From Bacteroidota bacterium (GTDB taxonomy: Bacteria > Bacteroidota > Bacteroidia > AKYH767-A > 2013-40CM-41-45), in contig JADKJP010000001.1 in the NCBI GenBank assembly GCA_016720935.1, positions 6,300-70,299 on the forward strand: DNA of 64,000 nt. Reading direction: 5' to 3'. The translations under genes were made by a program, and so were the position numbers. The notes beneath the pieces are model-generated. The model ran no database searches, was not told the origin of the DNA, and saw nothing but the letters and a program-made list of their open reading frames with translations. Shown one piece after another: positions 53,253 through 62,922 of this stretch (positions are counted from its first letter, which is position 1; the number at the start of each line of letters is the position of its first letter).

Positions 53253-54106
53253 TTAAATGGTCCCGATTGCCTGAGGTAATCGGGATTTTTTATTTAAATA
53301 CACTTCCTCTGGCGTTTTCATTTTCAATGACAGATGTGGTCTGATTGTGTTGTATAAATATATACTTTCTTTTAACAATTCGCATACCTGCTGCAGTGAT
53401 TTTAACTTTCTGTCTAAACCAAATTCCTCTTTTATGCTTCTGTTCATCCGTTCAGCTAACGCATTTTCATAGGGATCAGAGTTTTCTGTCATACTCAATT
53501 GAATGTTGTTCTTCCAGGTTAACTCACTGTACTCTTTGCTACAATACTGTAATCCTCTGTCTGAATGATGAATGGTAGATATTTGGTGTATTTTATTATT
53601 AGCCGCCATTTTTAATGCTTCTATCATACTGGAAGTCTCCATAGTTCTATCTACTGCGTAACCTACGATCTTTCTACTAAAAGCATCTGTGATCATGTTC
53701 AAGTAGCAATTTCCTTCTTCAGTCTTAATATAGGTGATATCCTTACCCATACCTGATCCGGTTTTTCAATGGTCATGTCTTTAATCAGATTAGGCCATTT
53801 CCGAAGCCAATGCTTACTCATTGTTGTTTGCACATATCTCCGTTTTGGATGAATCAACAGATTCAGTTCTCGTAGTAAATCAAAGAGTTTATCTCTACCA
53901 AATTTGATTTGTAATTCCCTAAGCTGATCTTTAAAAAGATGATACAGCTTTCGCGTTCCTAATCTGGGCAAGAGTTTACGGTATTGATCGACCAGCTTTT
54001 TAACTGCAATTTTCTTTTGCGCCTCCTGTGCAGTCTGATTTTCCAGCTTATAAAAATATTGTCTGGTAAAGCCAAGTGCAGTCGCTATCAGTTTGGTTGA
54101 TCGCTT
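53253..54106 (-). pseudogene. IS3 transposase orfB (DDE domain), interrupted
   Basis: rve/DDE transposase part: GTRKLYHLFKDQLRELQIKFGRDKLFDLL (N-terminal), then the catalytic region DITYIKTEEG (D), IHHSDRGLQYCS (D) and NALAERMN (E). It is read by a -1 shift from orfA at the A7 site (frame begins about 54106). A second break near 53745 splits QVWV from KDITY; one added A in GGTAAGGAT restores it. So this copy is either inactive or miscalled. Confidence 0.85.
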
Positions 54107-54492
54107 TTTTTCTCCTGTTCCTCGGAAGCTTTTAACGACAGGAGCAAATACTTTTTTCGGATATCAGTTCCAAGAGTTTCATCTGCGATATCAATGGCTC
54201 GGTTAAGAATTTCTTTTTCTGCCTCTAATCGTTTGATCTTCTTTTCCAATTCACTGATTTGTGATCTAGGGGGTCGTTTTGATTTCACAGGCGTTTTGCT
54301 TTTCCAGTCTAATGTACCATGTTTTCTTAACCAGGTCAAGACCGTACTTTTTCCTTGGATACCATACTGTTTTTGACTCTGCTTGTACGTAATAAGCCCT
54401 TTTTCGACTTCATCTACAACTTGCAATTTGAAGGCTAAACTATAATCCCGTTGAGTCCTTTTCTCTTTTGCCGAAGCACCTTTGTTTCTCAT
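54088..54492 (-). CDS. IS3 orfA (helix-turn-helix)
   Basis: 134 aa from ATG 54492 (MRNKGASAKEKR). HTH part YSLAFKLQVVDEVEKGLITYKQSQKQYGIQGKSTVLTWLRKHG, then a leucine-zipper-like helix (ISELEKKIKRLEAEKEILNRAI). Ends in the slippery region overlapping orfB. Confidence 0.88.
   Translation of the reverse strand: MRNKGASAKEKRTQRDYSLAFKLQVVDEVEKGLITYKQSQKQYGIQGKSTVLTWLRKHGTLDWKSKTPVKSKRPPRSQISELEKKIKRLEAEKEILNRAIDIADETLGTDIRKKYLLLSLKASEEQEKKSDQPN
54104..54111 (-). promoter_or_regulatory. Programmed -1 frameshift site A7G
   Basis: Minus strand AAAAAAAG (54111-54104), the standard IS3 slippery heptamer. -1 slippage moves translation from orfA (AAA AAA AGC) to orfB (AAG CGA TCA). Confidence 0.8.
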
Positions 54493-54507
54493 ATAAGTTA
54501 ACTTTTG

Positions 54508-54532
54508 TGTCAACTTATTTCAGGACGAGACA
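54508..54532 (-). repeat. IS3 right inverted repeat
   Basis: 25 bp, reading inward TGTCTCGTCCTGAAATAAG; ends CA on the plus strand, followed by the TAA target duplication. Confidence 0.88.
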
Positions 54533-54543
54533 TAATATCAAAT

Positions 54544-54575
54544 AAAAAGGGCCAACAAACTGTTGGCCCTTTCTG
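54544..54575 (-). terminator. Terminator of the sigma operon
   Basis: GGGCCAAC / GTTGGCCC stem with a 5-nt loop and A/T tracts, 17 bp past the stop of the Spy-like gene. Confidence 0.85.
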
Positions 54576-54591
54576 CTTTCAAGGGGTAGGG

Positions 54592-55071
54592 TTATTTTCC
54601 TCGTAATTCTCTTCTGTCCTGGCGACGTTCATCCTTACGATCCTGGATCATATCGATTAGTTTTCTTTTGAAATCTTCTTCGGCTTTAAAAAGTTTAGCC
54701 ACCTTTTTTACAGGAAGAACCTTTTTAAACTGGGGATTGTATTTCTTCATTACATCCAGTTCGCTCTGGCGGAACATCAATTCGTTATCAATGGTTTTTT
54801 CTACTTCCGCGTCGCTCATTTCATCGAAATTCAAACGGGCATTCATCAGGTTTTCTCTTCTGGATTTCCGCAATTGTTCGAGCTCATCCTGATAGCGGTT
54901 GTAAACAGGCCAAAAAACTTTGGCTTCCTCCGGAGATAAATTCAGCCGTTCAGTGAGAAAACCGACTTTCATGGATTCCAGTCGTTCTTTCACAGGAGGT
55001 GGGTTTCCCTGAGAAAAAGCGGCAGTGTTCAGAATGAAAACACCAAGGAAGAGTAGAATTTGTTTTTTCAT
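54592..55071 (-). CDS. Spy/CpxP-like periplasmic protein
   Basis: A 159-aa protein with signal peptide (ILLFLGVFILNTAAFSQ). The helical mature part has LTERLNLSPEEAKVFWPVYNRYQDELEQLRKSRREN, a LTxxQ-like region, and a very basic tail (DRKDERRQDRREL). Its ATG shares a base with the stop of the anti-sigma gene. Likely an envelope-stress sensor or chaperone controlled by the adjacent sigma factor. Confidence 0.75.
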   Translation of the reverse strand: MKKQILLFLGVFILNTAAFSQGNPPPVKERLESMKVGFLTERLNLSPEEAKVFWPVYNRYQDELEQLRKSRRENLMNARLNFDEMSDAEVEKTIDNELMFRQSELDVMKKYNPQFKKVLPVKKVAKLFKAEEDFKRKLIDMIQDRKDERRQDRRELRGK

Positions 55072-55588
55072 TATAATCTTGATTCTAATTGTGAAATATC
55101 AATATCGTTATCAATCAGGTATTGTTCGATGTTATCATTCTGATCCTCTACGGAAATGTCCTGGTTTTGTTCTGCGAGAAGATCCATGAGAGTAGATTCG
55201 TCAAGTTCATCAAGGACAGGTGAATTATCGAGATCCTGCATTGAGAATTCTGTCGCCGGTACACTAACTGAAATCTCCCTGGTGAAAAACCGTATGCTGA
55301 TGAAGAAAATCAGCAGGAGGGAAGCGAATGCTATAGTCACCCTTGGTCGTAAAAGAACCGCGAAGAAAGTGCGCAAACTGAAAACCGAATTTTCTTTTCT
55401 TCAATTGCATTGCTGATCGCGAGTGGCAATTGTTCGAAATATCCTTCCGGAACTGAAAACGGATTAACGACAGCTGATTTTTCAAAATCAGGTAATTGTT
55501 GAATCTGAGATTGGATGAGACCGGGTAATTCTTCAAAATAACCATCCGGCACGCGAAAGCCTTGCTGATCTTTCATTGATTCCAGCAA
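55071..55588 (-). CDS. Putative anti-sigma factor, one frameshift
   Basis: ~172 aa in two frames. The N-terminal part has the repeated Bacteroidota motif VPDGYFEELPGLI and VPEGYFEQLPLAI. A transmembrane helix (VTIAFASLLLIFFISIRFF) and an acidic C-terminal tail (LDESTLMDLLAEQNQD..) lie in the second frame. The frames join in an A-rich stretch around 55390-55400 with one base added. Directly downstream of the ECF sigma gene, consistent with an anti-sigma role (inference). Confidence 0.78.
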
Positions 55589-55679
55589 AGGAGAAAGCTT
55601 TTCGTTTTCGTTGTGTATGGATTGATTATTTTTTCATTCAGGTATTCAATTTCTTTGGATGTAATAAAGCTGAAATGGT

Positions 55680-56228
55680 TTAATTTCCGGTGAGGTATTT
55701 TTCGATTTTTTTAACCGCATGATGGTAAGAAGCTTTTAAGGCCCCTACTGTAACCCCTAAAATCGCTGAAATTTCCTCATATTTCATTCCATCATAGTAT
55801 TTCATGTTAAAAACGATACGTTGCTGGGTGGGAAGTTTCAGAACTGCCTGTTGCAATTTCATCTGGATTTTTTCACCTGAAAAATTGGGGTCACTGGCTA
55901 GTGAATTGGAGAGTTCGTATTCAACATCTGAAAATGGGATGGCAAAACGTTTTTTTTTCTGATTCAGGAAAGTGAGGGATTCATTTGTGGCAATTCTGTA
56001 AAGCCATGTATACAATTGGGAATCTTCACGAAAAGAAAGGAGTGATTTCCAGACCTTGATGAAAACATTTTGAATTACATCATTGGCATCCTCATGATCG
56101 ATGACGATCCTCCTGACATGCCAATACAACCTTTGCTGGTATTTACGAACCAGTAAATTAAATGCAAAATGCCGGGTAGATTCTTCCCGAAATTGCTCCA
56201 GCAACTCGAGGTCTGTGTATTCAGTCAT
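55680..56228 (-). CDS. ECF RNA polymerase sigma factor
   Basis: A 182-aa sigma-70 family protein. Region 2: LVRKYQQRLYWHVRRIVIDHEDANDVIQNVFIKVW; region 4: LPTQQRIVFNMKYYDGMKYEEISAILGVTVGALKASYHHAVKKI. Heads a three-gene operon with the anti-sigma and Spy-like genes, which suggests envelope-stress control. Confidence 0.93.
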   Translation of the reverse strand: MTEYTDLELLEQFREESTRHFAFNLLVRKYQQRLYWHVRRIVIDHEDANDVIQNVFIKVWKSLLSFREDSQLYTWLYRIATNESLTFLNQKKKRFAIPFSDVEYELSNSLASDPNFSGEKIQMKLQQAVLKLPTQQRIVFNMKYYDGMKYEEISAILGVTVGALKASYHHAVKKIEKYLTGN

Positions 56229-56270
56229 TCTAAAATTTAAACCCCGGCAACCCTAGTTTTCGGGGATGGA

Positions 56271-57245
56271 TCAGGAGTGTGTCAGTTCTGGTTTTCTGCG
56301 CTTGATTGCTTTTTCAGCAGCTAGTACTATGTTTTCGGCTTCCAGACCGTATTTCTTCATCAATTGTTCCGGTGTACCGCTTTCTCCAAATGAATCGTTT
56401 ACAGCCACGTATTCAAGCGGAGAAGGGAATTCTGAAGCAAGCACCTGAGCTATAGCATCACCTAAACCTCCATTCATTTGGTGTTCCTCAGCGCTAACGG
56501 CACATCCTGTTTTCCGAACTGAAGCTAAGACTGCAGCTTTGTCCAGTGGTTTAATCGTATGTATATTGATAATTTCAGCACGAATCCCTTTTGATTCAAG
56601 AATTTCGCATGCTTCGAGTGCCTTCCAGACCAGATGGCCTGTCGCGAAAATGGAAACATCACTACCTTCATTGAGGAGAACTGCTTTTCCGATTTCAAAG
56701 TTTTGATCTGCTGGTGTAAAATTCGGCACAACCGGCCGGCCAAAACGCAGGTAAACCGGACCATGATGTTTCGCAATCGCGATTGTAGCTGCTTTTGTCT
56801 GATTGAAATCACATGGATTGATAACAACCATTCCGGGAAGCATTCTCATCATTCCGATATCTTCAAGGATCTGATGAGTAGCTCCGTCTTCTCCAAGGGT
56901 AATCCCAGCATGGGAAGCACAAATTTTCACATTCTTATCCGAATAAGCCACAGATTGTCGGATCTGGTCATAAACCCTTCCCGTAGAGAAATTCGCGAAA
57001 GTTCCTGTGAAAGGGATTTTCCCGCCGATGGTCATACCGGCTGCAATTCCAATCATATTCGCTTCGGCAATTCCAATCTGGAAAAAACGATTTGGAAATT
57101 CCTTTTCAAAAGCGTCCATTTTTAATGAACCTGTAAGGTCCGCGCACAAAGCCACAACATCCGGATTTGATCTTCCGAGTTCAAGTAATCCTGCTCCAAA
57201 ACCGGAACGTGTGTCTTTCTTTTCTGTGTATGGATATTTTTTCAT
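56271..57245 (-). CDS. Transketolase, C-terminal subunit
   Basis: A 324-aa protein holding the pyrimidine-binding and C-terminal domains of a split transketolase: CADLTGSLKMDAFEKEFPNRFFQIGIAEANMIGIAAGM, THQILEDIGMMRMLPGM and GHLVWKALEACEIL. With the N-terminal subunit (58764-59608) it would form the pentose-phosphate-pathway enzyme. Between the halves lies the vWA gene, which is unusual. Intact. Confidence 0.9.
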   Translation of the reverse strand: MKKYPYTEKKDTRSGFGAGLLELGRSNPDVVALCADLTGSLKMDAFEKEFPNRFFQIGIAEANMIGIAAGMTIGGKIPFTGTFANFSTGRVYDQIRQSVAYSDKNVKICASHAGITLGEDGATHQILEDIGMMRMLPGMVVINPCDFNQTKAATIAIAKHHGPVYLRFGRPVVPNFTPADQNFEIGKAVLLNEGSDVSIFATGHLVWKALEACEILESKGIRAEIINIHTIKPLDKAAVLASVRKTGCAVSAEEHQMNGGLGDAIAQVLASEFPSPLEYVAVNDSFGESGTPEQLMKKYGLEAENIVLAAEKAIKRRKPELTHS

Positions 57246-57272
57246 GGGTCGTGATTTCTTAGTTTGTGGATC

Positions 57273-58706
57273 TTATTGATTCAGGACAATAATATTGGAT
57301 TCAGAAGAAACAATGGAAAAATCTTTTTCAATGGTATAAATGGATTCTTTGGAATTCTTAGACCGGTAAACTACGTGATATTTTCCCGGCTGAAGGACTA
57401 TGGTTTCTTTGTTCAGATTGTCATCGAGATTGTAAATCCATTTGAGATTTCCTTTGTCTTCCACATATAGGCTACCGTAACCCTGATTATTGCTGATGAT
57501 GGTCACCATTCCCGGACGCGGGATTTGTAAGGTTGTGGTTTTGCTCTGGCTGATGTCGATATTTTCAAGATTGATTCGTGGCAAGGTGAGGATTTCGAGA
57601 TCGTATTTTCCGACAATGTATTTTTCCGTTGTATTAAAATCCTGAACGTTCAAAGTTTTCATTTCACCATGCTGGCGAACAACGGCAAGTGGTTTTTTAA
57701 TTTCCGAAGTGCCGTCAAATTTCAGAGTGAGGAAACCCTGCGGCGCGTCAATCCCAACTATGGTATGTTTTCCGGGTGTCAGCACAACTGAGTCAAGCGA
57801 AACACTCGGAATCGTATGTACTACAATTTTATAAATCGGCAACGGATCAATCACCAGTGTATCCGGATTACCTTTTGAATTCAGGGTATGAATAAAGTTG
57901 TATTTAATTTCTCCATTCCAGCGATCGTAAAAAGTCATGTTGACATTGGTCTCCGTTGGGTTGTGGGCCATGTCCAGAAGATTCACCTGCATGGTGGTGG
58001 AATTCAATGCCTGTGAAATAACCACATCGAGGGCTTGTTTGAAAGTTACTTCGTTTGTTGCGTCAAAATAGCGGCCAACGCATTCAAAAGTTTTTTTCCA
58101 TGTTTCATCGATTCCCATACCGATGACAAATGGTTTTAGAAAAATTCCTTTTTTCTGAAGAGCCTGGGAAATAGCGCAGGGATCGCCGCCACATTCTTCA
58201 ATTCCATCGGTTACAAGAATGATGATGTTTCGGGATGGGCTTTGAGGAAAATCATTTCCGCATAACTCAAGTGATTTCGCTATTGGTGTTGTTCCTTTTG
58301 GAACCAGGTTTTTCAATACTTGCTGAATACTTGAAATATTCCCTTTCGAAAATGGTACTTCCAGTCGGCTGTCATCGCAATCCTGTGGTGGATAAGGTTT
58401 CTGATGACCATACACACGAAGAGCGAGTTCAATGTTGTCAATGTAGCGGAGACTGTCAAGAACCTTGTTCATCAGTGAACGTGCGATATCAATTTTAGCA
58501 CCGCTTTGCCATCTTCCATACATACTTTGGGAAGCATCGAAAAGGAATTCGATCCGCGTAAGGGTAGGGGTTTTTTGTTTTTTTGCCTGCTGGGAATAAT
58601 TGTTCGACGTACATACAAAGAAAAACAAAAACAACACGACCATTCTTTTCTGAAGAAGTGAAATCGCAAGTTGTCTTAAGGTTTTATTTTGAAGCACAGT
58701 TTTCAA
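57273..58706 (-). CDS. Exported von Willebrand factor A domain protein
   Basis: A 477-aa protein with a signal peptide (MVVLFLFFFVCTSNNYSQ). The vWA domain (~48-235) shows FLFDASQSM (MIDAS DxSxS) and LVTDGIEECGGDPC. The C-terminal half is beta-rich repeats (TPGKHTIVGIDAPQGFLTLKF). Probably periplasmic and metal-dependent protein binding. Sits between the two transketolase genes; no mechanistic link is evident. Confidence 0.82.
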   Translation of the reverse strand: MKTVLQNKTLRQLAISLLQKRMVVLFLFFFVCTSNNYSQQAKKQKTPTLTRIEFLFDASQSMYGRWQSGAKIDIARSLMNKVLDSLRYIDNIELALRVYGHQKPYPPQDCDDSRLEVPFSKGNISSIQQVLKNLVPKGTTPIAKSLELCGNDFPQSPSRNIIILVTDGIEECGGDPCAISQALQKKGIFLKPFVIGMGIDETWKKTFECVGRYFDATNEVTFKQALDVVISQALNSTTMQVNLLDMAHNPTETNVNMTFYDRWNGEIKYNFIHTLNSKGNPDTLVIDPLPIYKIVVHTIPSVSLDSVVLTPGKHTIVGIDAPQGFLTLKFDGTSEIKKPLAVVRQHGEMKTLNVQDFNTTEKYIVGKYDLEILTLPRINLENIDISQSKTTTLQIPRPGMVTIISNNQGYGSLYVEDKGNLKWIYNLDDNLNKETIVLQPGKYHVVYRSKNSKESIYTIEKDFSIVSSESNIIVLNQ

Positions 58707-58763
58707 TAAGTATGATTTGAAAAATCCCCCGGTTTGTATTTGTATTACCTGAGACAGAACGCA

Positions 58764-59608
58764 TCAGAAATCTCCAAGCGTTTCTTCCAATTGCGCCAAA
58801 GCGGTTTTTGTTTGTTCCGGATTTGGAGCCACACCATGCCATTTATGAGTATGCATCATAAAATCTACACCCTGTCCCATTACCGTTTTCATCAGGATCA
58901 TGACCGGTTTTTGTTTTCCCGTTCCGGATTTTGCTTTTGCAAAGTGTCCACTACTTCCTGCATGTTGTTTCCGTCCATTGTTAAAACTTCCCAACCGAAA
59001 CTTTCAAATTTTGGTCGAAGATCACCATAAGGCATAACGTGTTCAATGGAGCCATCGATTTGCTGATTGTTCACATCCACTGTTACAATAAGGTTATCAA
59101 CTTTTTTCGCTCCGGCATACATTACTGCCTCCCAGATCTGACCTTCTTCCATTTCGCCATCTCCACACAGGCAAAACACTGTACTGGAGTCACCATTCAG
59201 CTTTTTTGTAAGCGCTGCTCCGATAGCGACACTGATTCCCTGACCAAGTGATCCGCTTGCAACACGGATTCCCGGCAGCTTTTCATGTGTAGCCGGATGA
59301 CCCTGAAGCCGGGAATTAATCAATCGGAAAGTAGAAAGTTCCTTGACCTCAAAATAACCTGAACGCGCGAGAACACTATAAAAGAGAGGGGAAATATGTC
59401 CGTTGCTCAGGAAAAACAGATCTTCTGTTTTACCATCCATCGAAAAAGCTTTCGGGTTGTGATTCATGATTCCGAAATACAATCCAACAAGAAAATCCGC
59501 ACAACCAAGGGAACCGCCAGGATGCCCGGAATTGGCGACTGTAACCTGACGGATAATATCTCTTCTCACCTGAGAAGCAATTTTTTGCAATTCTTGAGTG
59601 CTGCGCAT
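58764..59608 (-). CDS. Transketolase, N-terminal subunit (single frameshift)
   Basis: ~281 aa when corrected; start at 59608 (MRSTQELQKIASQVRRD). TPP-binding motif GDGEMEEGQIWEAVM...NLIVTVDVNN and GHPGGSLGCADFLVGLYF. The frame breaks near 58925-58935 in an A-rich stretch; adding one base joins QKAKSGTGKQKP to the ending KWHGVAPNPEQ. Split transketolase is common in Bacteroidota. Confidence 0.9.
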
Positions 59609-59649
59609 AGTTTGGAAATGTTTGGGGAATTCCGGGGATTTGAGAAGCA

Positions 59650-59657
59650 CAAAAGTA
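59650..59657 (-). promoter_or_regulatory. -7 box upstream of the transketolase N gene
   Basis: Minus strand TACTTTTG, about 42 bp before ATG 59608. This supports that start over the upstream ATG at 59650. No clear -33 element. Confidence 0.4.
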
Positions 59658-59778
59658 GGTCTTCTACGTCACGGAACCGGTCAGGAAAGACCTGATTTTT
59701 CAAGAAAATATCAACAAATCAAAAACGCAGAGAAGCAATTTTTATTGAAAGAACTGAATGAGGAAAAACTGCCATTTA

Positions 59779-60165
59779 TCAATATTCACCCATAAAATCA
59801 TCCAGATCCCTGCGTTCCCGCTTGGTAGGTCTGCCTGTTCCGGGATCCCTGAAAATAGTAACTCTTGATGCCCTTGCCTTGTAAGCAGCGATTTCTTCCG
59901 GTGGGGTCAGATCTTCGGCATATTCAGGTACCAGTTTCGCGTTTAGCCTGTTTGAAGTCAGGTTCAGGACTTTCAGTGTTTTCACCAATCCGGTTCTTTT
60001 TAATTTAATTTCTTCGCCAATTTTAACATGACGGGAAGGTTTTACCGCTTGTCCCTGAATGATAATTTTGCCTTGTTCGCATGCTTTGGTAGCCAGTGAC
60101 CGGGTTTTGTATTGCCGGACTGCCCAAAGCCATTTGTCTACACGTATTTGTGTTGGTGTTTCCAT
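59779..60165 (-). CDS. hslR: S4-domain RNA-binding protein, Hsp15-like
   Basis: 128 aa. IRVDKWLWAVRQYKTRSLATKACEQGKIIIQGQAVKPSRHVKIGEEI is the S4 domain; the basic tail GRPTKRERRDLDDF is typical of Hsp15. Binds stalled 50S-nascent-chain complexes in E. coli. A perfect TATCTTTG box lies just upstream (60181-60174, minus strand). Confidence 0.88.
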   Translation of the reverse strand: METPTQIRVDKWLWAVRQYKTRSLATKACEQGKIIIQGQAVKPSRHVKIGEEIKLKRTGLVKTLKVLNLTSNRLNAKLVPEYAEDLTPPEEIAAYKARASRVTIFRDPGTGRPTKRERRDLDDFMGEY

Positions 60166-60227
60166 GAGTTTTCAAAGATAAAATATTCAATCAATCCGTA
60201 TCTTTACACTCTCAATCATTTCTCTTT

Positions 60228-61240
60228 ATGGCCTCAGATTGGATCAAGAAAAGATTTACGCATCAGTTTGTACTTGTTGCATTAATAATTACAACCGCTC
60301 TCATTGGGTATACACTTCGGTCATTTCTGGATGCCATTCTTGGAGCAATAATTCTCTATGTGTTGTTCCGTCCAATGATGCGCAAATTGTTGGAGAAACG
60401 AAAATGGAAACCCTGGCGTGCAGCGATGTCCATCATTTTACTTTCTCTTGTTCTGGTGATGATTCCGATTTTGGCTATGAGTTATATGATCATTCCGAAA
60501 CTCTCGATTTTTTTTAATGAAGGATCTATCACCATGAAAGTTCTGAAAGATGCGGACATTAGTTTTCAGCGTATGACCGGATTTCGGCTATGACCACTGG
60601 CAACATCGCTAAACTTCAGTCGGAAGCTGCAGGATTCATCACGAATTTTCTTGGGGAATCAATGATCATTCTTACCAATATTCTGCTTTTGTTTTTCTTT
60701 TTTTACTACATGCTCATCAATACGGGAAAGCTGGAAAAATTATTAGAGGATTACCTTCCTTTCTCACAGGATAAGCTTTCTCGATTTTCGAAAGAGCTGG
60801 AATCACAAACATTTTCGAATGCATTAGGATCGCCTTTACTTGCCATCATTCAGGCAGGGGCGGCAGCTCTCGGTTATTGGATATTCGGCTTACCTGATCC
60901 GTTGTTTTGGGGAGTAATGACAGGATTCTTCTCTTTTTTTCCGGTGGTCGGGTCCATGCTGATCTGGTTGCCTGCAGCCATTTATCAATTGTCCGCAGGG
61001 CAAACATGGCAGGGAATAGCAATAGGAATATTTGGTGTCGCGATCATCGGAACCATTGATAATATTTTCAGGTTTATTTTTCAGAAAAAATTCGCGGATG
61101 TACATCCGATTATCACCATTGTGGGAGTGATTAGTGGATTACAATTGTTTGGAGTATCCGGGATTATTTTTGGTCCGTTATTGTTATCCTACTTTTTAAT
61201 TCTCCTGAAAATATTCATGGAAGAATATCTGACTAGCTGA
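60228..61240 (+). CDS. AI-2E family transporter/permease (single frameshift)
   Basis: ~337 aa when corrected. Membrane helices include FVLVALIITTALIGYTL, AAMSIILLSLVLVMIPILAMSYMI and IAIGIFGVAIIGTI, and the family motif PLLAIIQAGAAALGYWIFGLP. The break is near 60590 (TTTCGGCTATGACC), one base missing. AI-2E proteins export or import small molecules; the substrate is unknown. Confidence 0.85.
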
Positions 61241-61285
61241 AATTAGTTTAAGGAAAGAGTAAGTCAGGAACGGAGCCCACAAAAA

Positions 61286-62834
61286 TTATTTCCTGTCCGC
61301 TGCAGAGAAAAGATCAGCTTTCGATTTTGGCCTCTTATTTTCAAGCCAGGAAAATCCTTTTAGTCGAAGTTCAGTTGTTGCAAGCTCATGAATTGGATAC
61401 ATGGTACCGTCGGGATCGTTTTGCAGCGTAATTGTTTTCACTTTGCTTTTATCCACGAAAATGATCATGTCACTACAATCTGCCCGGTTTACTGCGAAGT
61501 TCTGTTCTCTTTTATTCTTGGCGTAATAGATCGTCTGGCCGTTTCCTTCTACATTAATTCTAACCAACTCATTCTTTTCAAAAACCAGTCATCCGTTTTC
61601 CCCTGATCTGATTGAATTTAAGTGAGTCCGGAATTTCCAGGAGACACTGTCAGCCCGTGAAGTAATAAAAGAATTATTCACCAGATGAATATGCGTAATT
61701 TCGGAATTAGCGGTCTGGAGAGTAACAGAATCAGCAGTCAACTGGTTGAGTCCCGACCAAAGTACCGGTTGATAAAACATTCGGATTGTTGAATCTCTGA
61801 AATTATAAACAAGTGAATCACAGGAACCCTGAAAATCAGGTTTAAAAAGTCTGACATCGTGGAAGGCGTACATGTTTCTTTTAGATGCGGCAGTATCTCC
61901 ATTGATTTTTTCGCCAACGGCGAGCAGTGTATCCGCATGTAAAAAAAGAGTATCTGTTGTAAAATCTGCGACATCAATGCATGTCCTGTGACCCAGGAGG
62001 AGTCAGTGACTTCGTGATGTTCACCATAATCTCCACCGATAATAATTTTATTTGTTGTATCTTCAATTGAAACGTTTCCAAAGACGCGGCCGATTCCGGA
62101 GTTTCTGTCATAGAGTACAGAATCACCACGCAACAGTTGTGTTTCAGTTTGCAGATAAGCGTTTTTATGAAATGAAGATGTCTGCTTGATAGTATTGTAC
62201 CAACCACTTTCACAATAGATCACATTTTTGCTGAATGCAACCAGGTAGGTCCAAGAAAGTAGGCGGATTTATCAAGAGTATTGTAACGAAGTGTATCGCC
62301 TTCCATTCTGTATTTTGGATTCACCAACAATACATCTTCACGGAAATACATATCGTGGGTATTGCTGTAATAGTAACCAAGGCGGTGGTTAATGGGCTTT
62401 CGCCGGCGACAATATTTTACTGTCTTTATAAAGGCGATATCTGTTCCGAGGTCATAATCCAGGCAGGGAGTCCTTGGGTCATACGTTGATCGCTCAAGGA
62501 CGACATTTTCAAATACCTGTGCTTGTCGTGTGTTGCCATCGTAGAGTAATCTTTTCCCTGTTAATGTCAATGTATCCCCCTGTGTAATCCTGATATTCTG
62601 AAAAGCTTCCAGCCTGTTTTCATCCTGGTACAGATAAGCGCTATCGCAATGCATAATTGCATTTTCATGCTTGAATGCGACATTTCCCAATAAACGGGTT
62701 GCTTTCGCATTGATGCTCTGATCAAATTCGCTGACATCCGCATTCAGGAGCTCAATTTTTTTTGGTTCCTGAGCAAATACCGGATTCAGCAGAAATATGA
62801 AACAATTCAAAAGCAAAGAAAAAGGGCAGAACAT
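61286..62834 (-). pseudogene. OstA/LptA-like outer-membrane biogenesis protein, several frameshifts
   Basis: Four overlapping frames together encode one protein with signal peptide (CFIFLLNPVFAQ) and OstA-like repeats: INAKATRLLGNVAFKHENAIMHCDSAYLY, then GRVFGNVSIEDTTNKIIIGGDYGEH and SVTLQTANSEITHIHL. Breaks occur near 61570, 61740-61870, 62222 and a compensating pair around 62390-62430 (KYCRRRKPIN replaces the expected KIVAGESPLT). LptA/OstA proteins carry LPS across the periplasm. Decay or poor consensus; the family identity is clear. Confidence 0.78.
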
Positions 62835-62922
62835 TTTCTCATAGATTCTGCAAACATAAGGAATTTCTTATTTAAATTGTCGAAGATGAAAAGGAAGAAA
62901 TACAGAAACAGATAATCTGTTT

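Larger units (their letters stand above)
53225..54532. mobile_element. IS3-family insertion sequence (1308 bp)
   Basis: 25-bp terminal inverted repeats (TGAATCGTCC.. and TGTCTCGTCC.. as read inward; 21 of 25 positions match), TG..CA ends, and a 3-bp target duplication TAA (53222-53224 and 54533-54535). It carries orfA and orfB with a slippery A7 between them. Inserted between the cysteine desulfurase gene and the sigma operon terminator. Confidence 0.92.
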
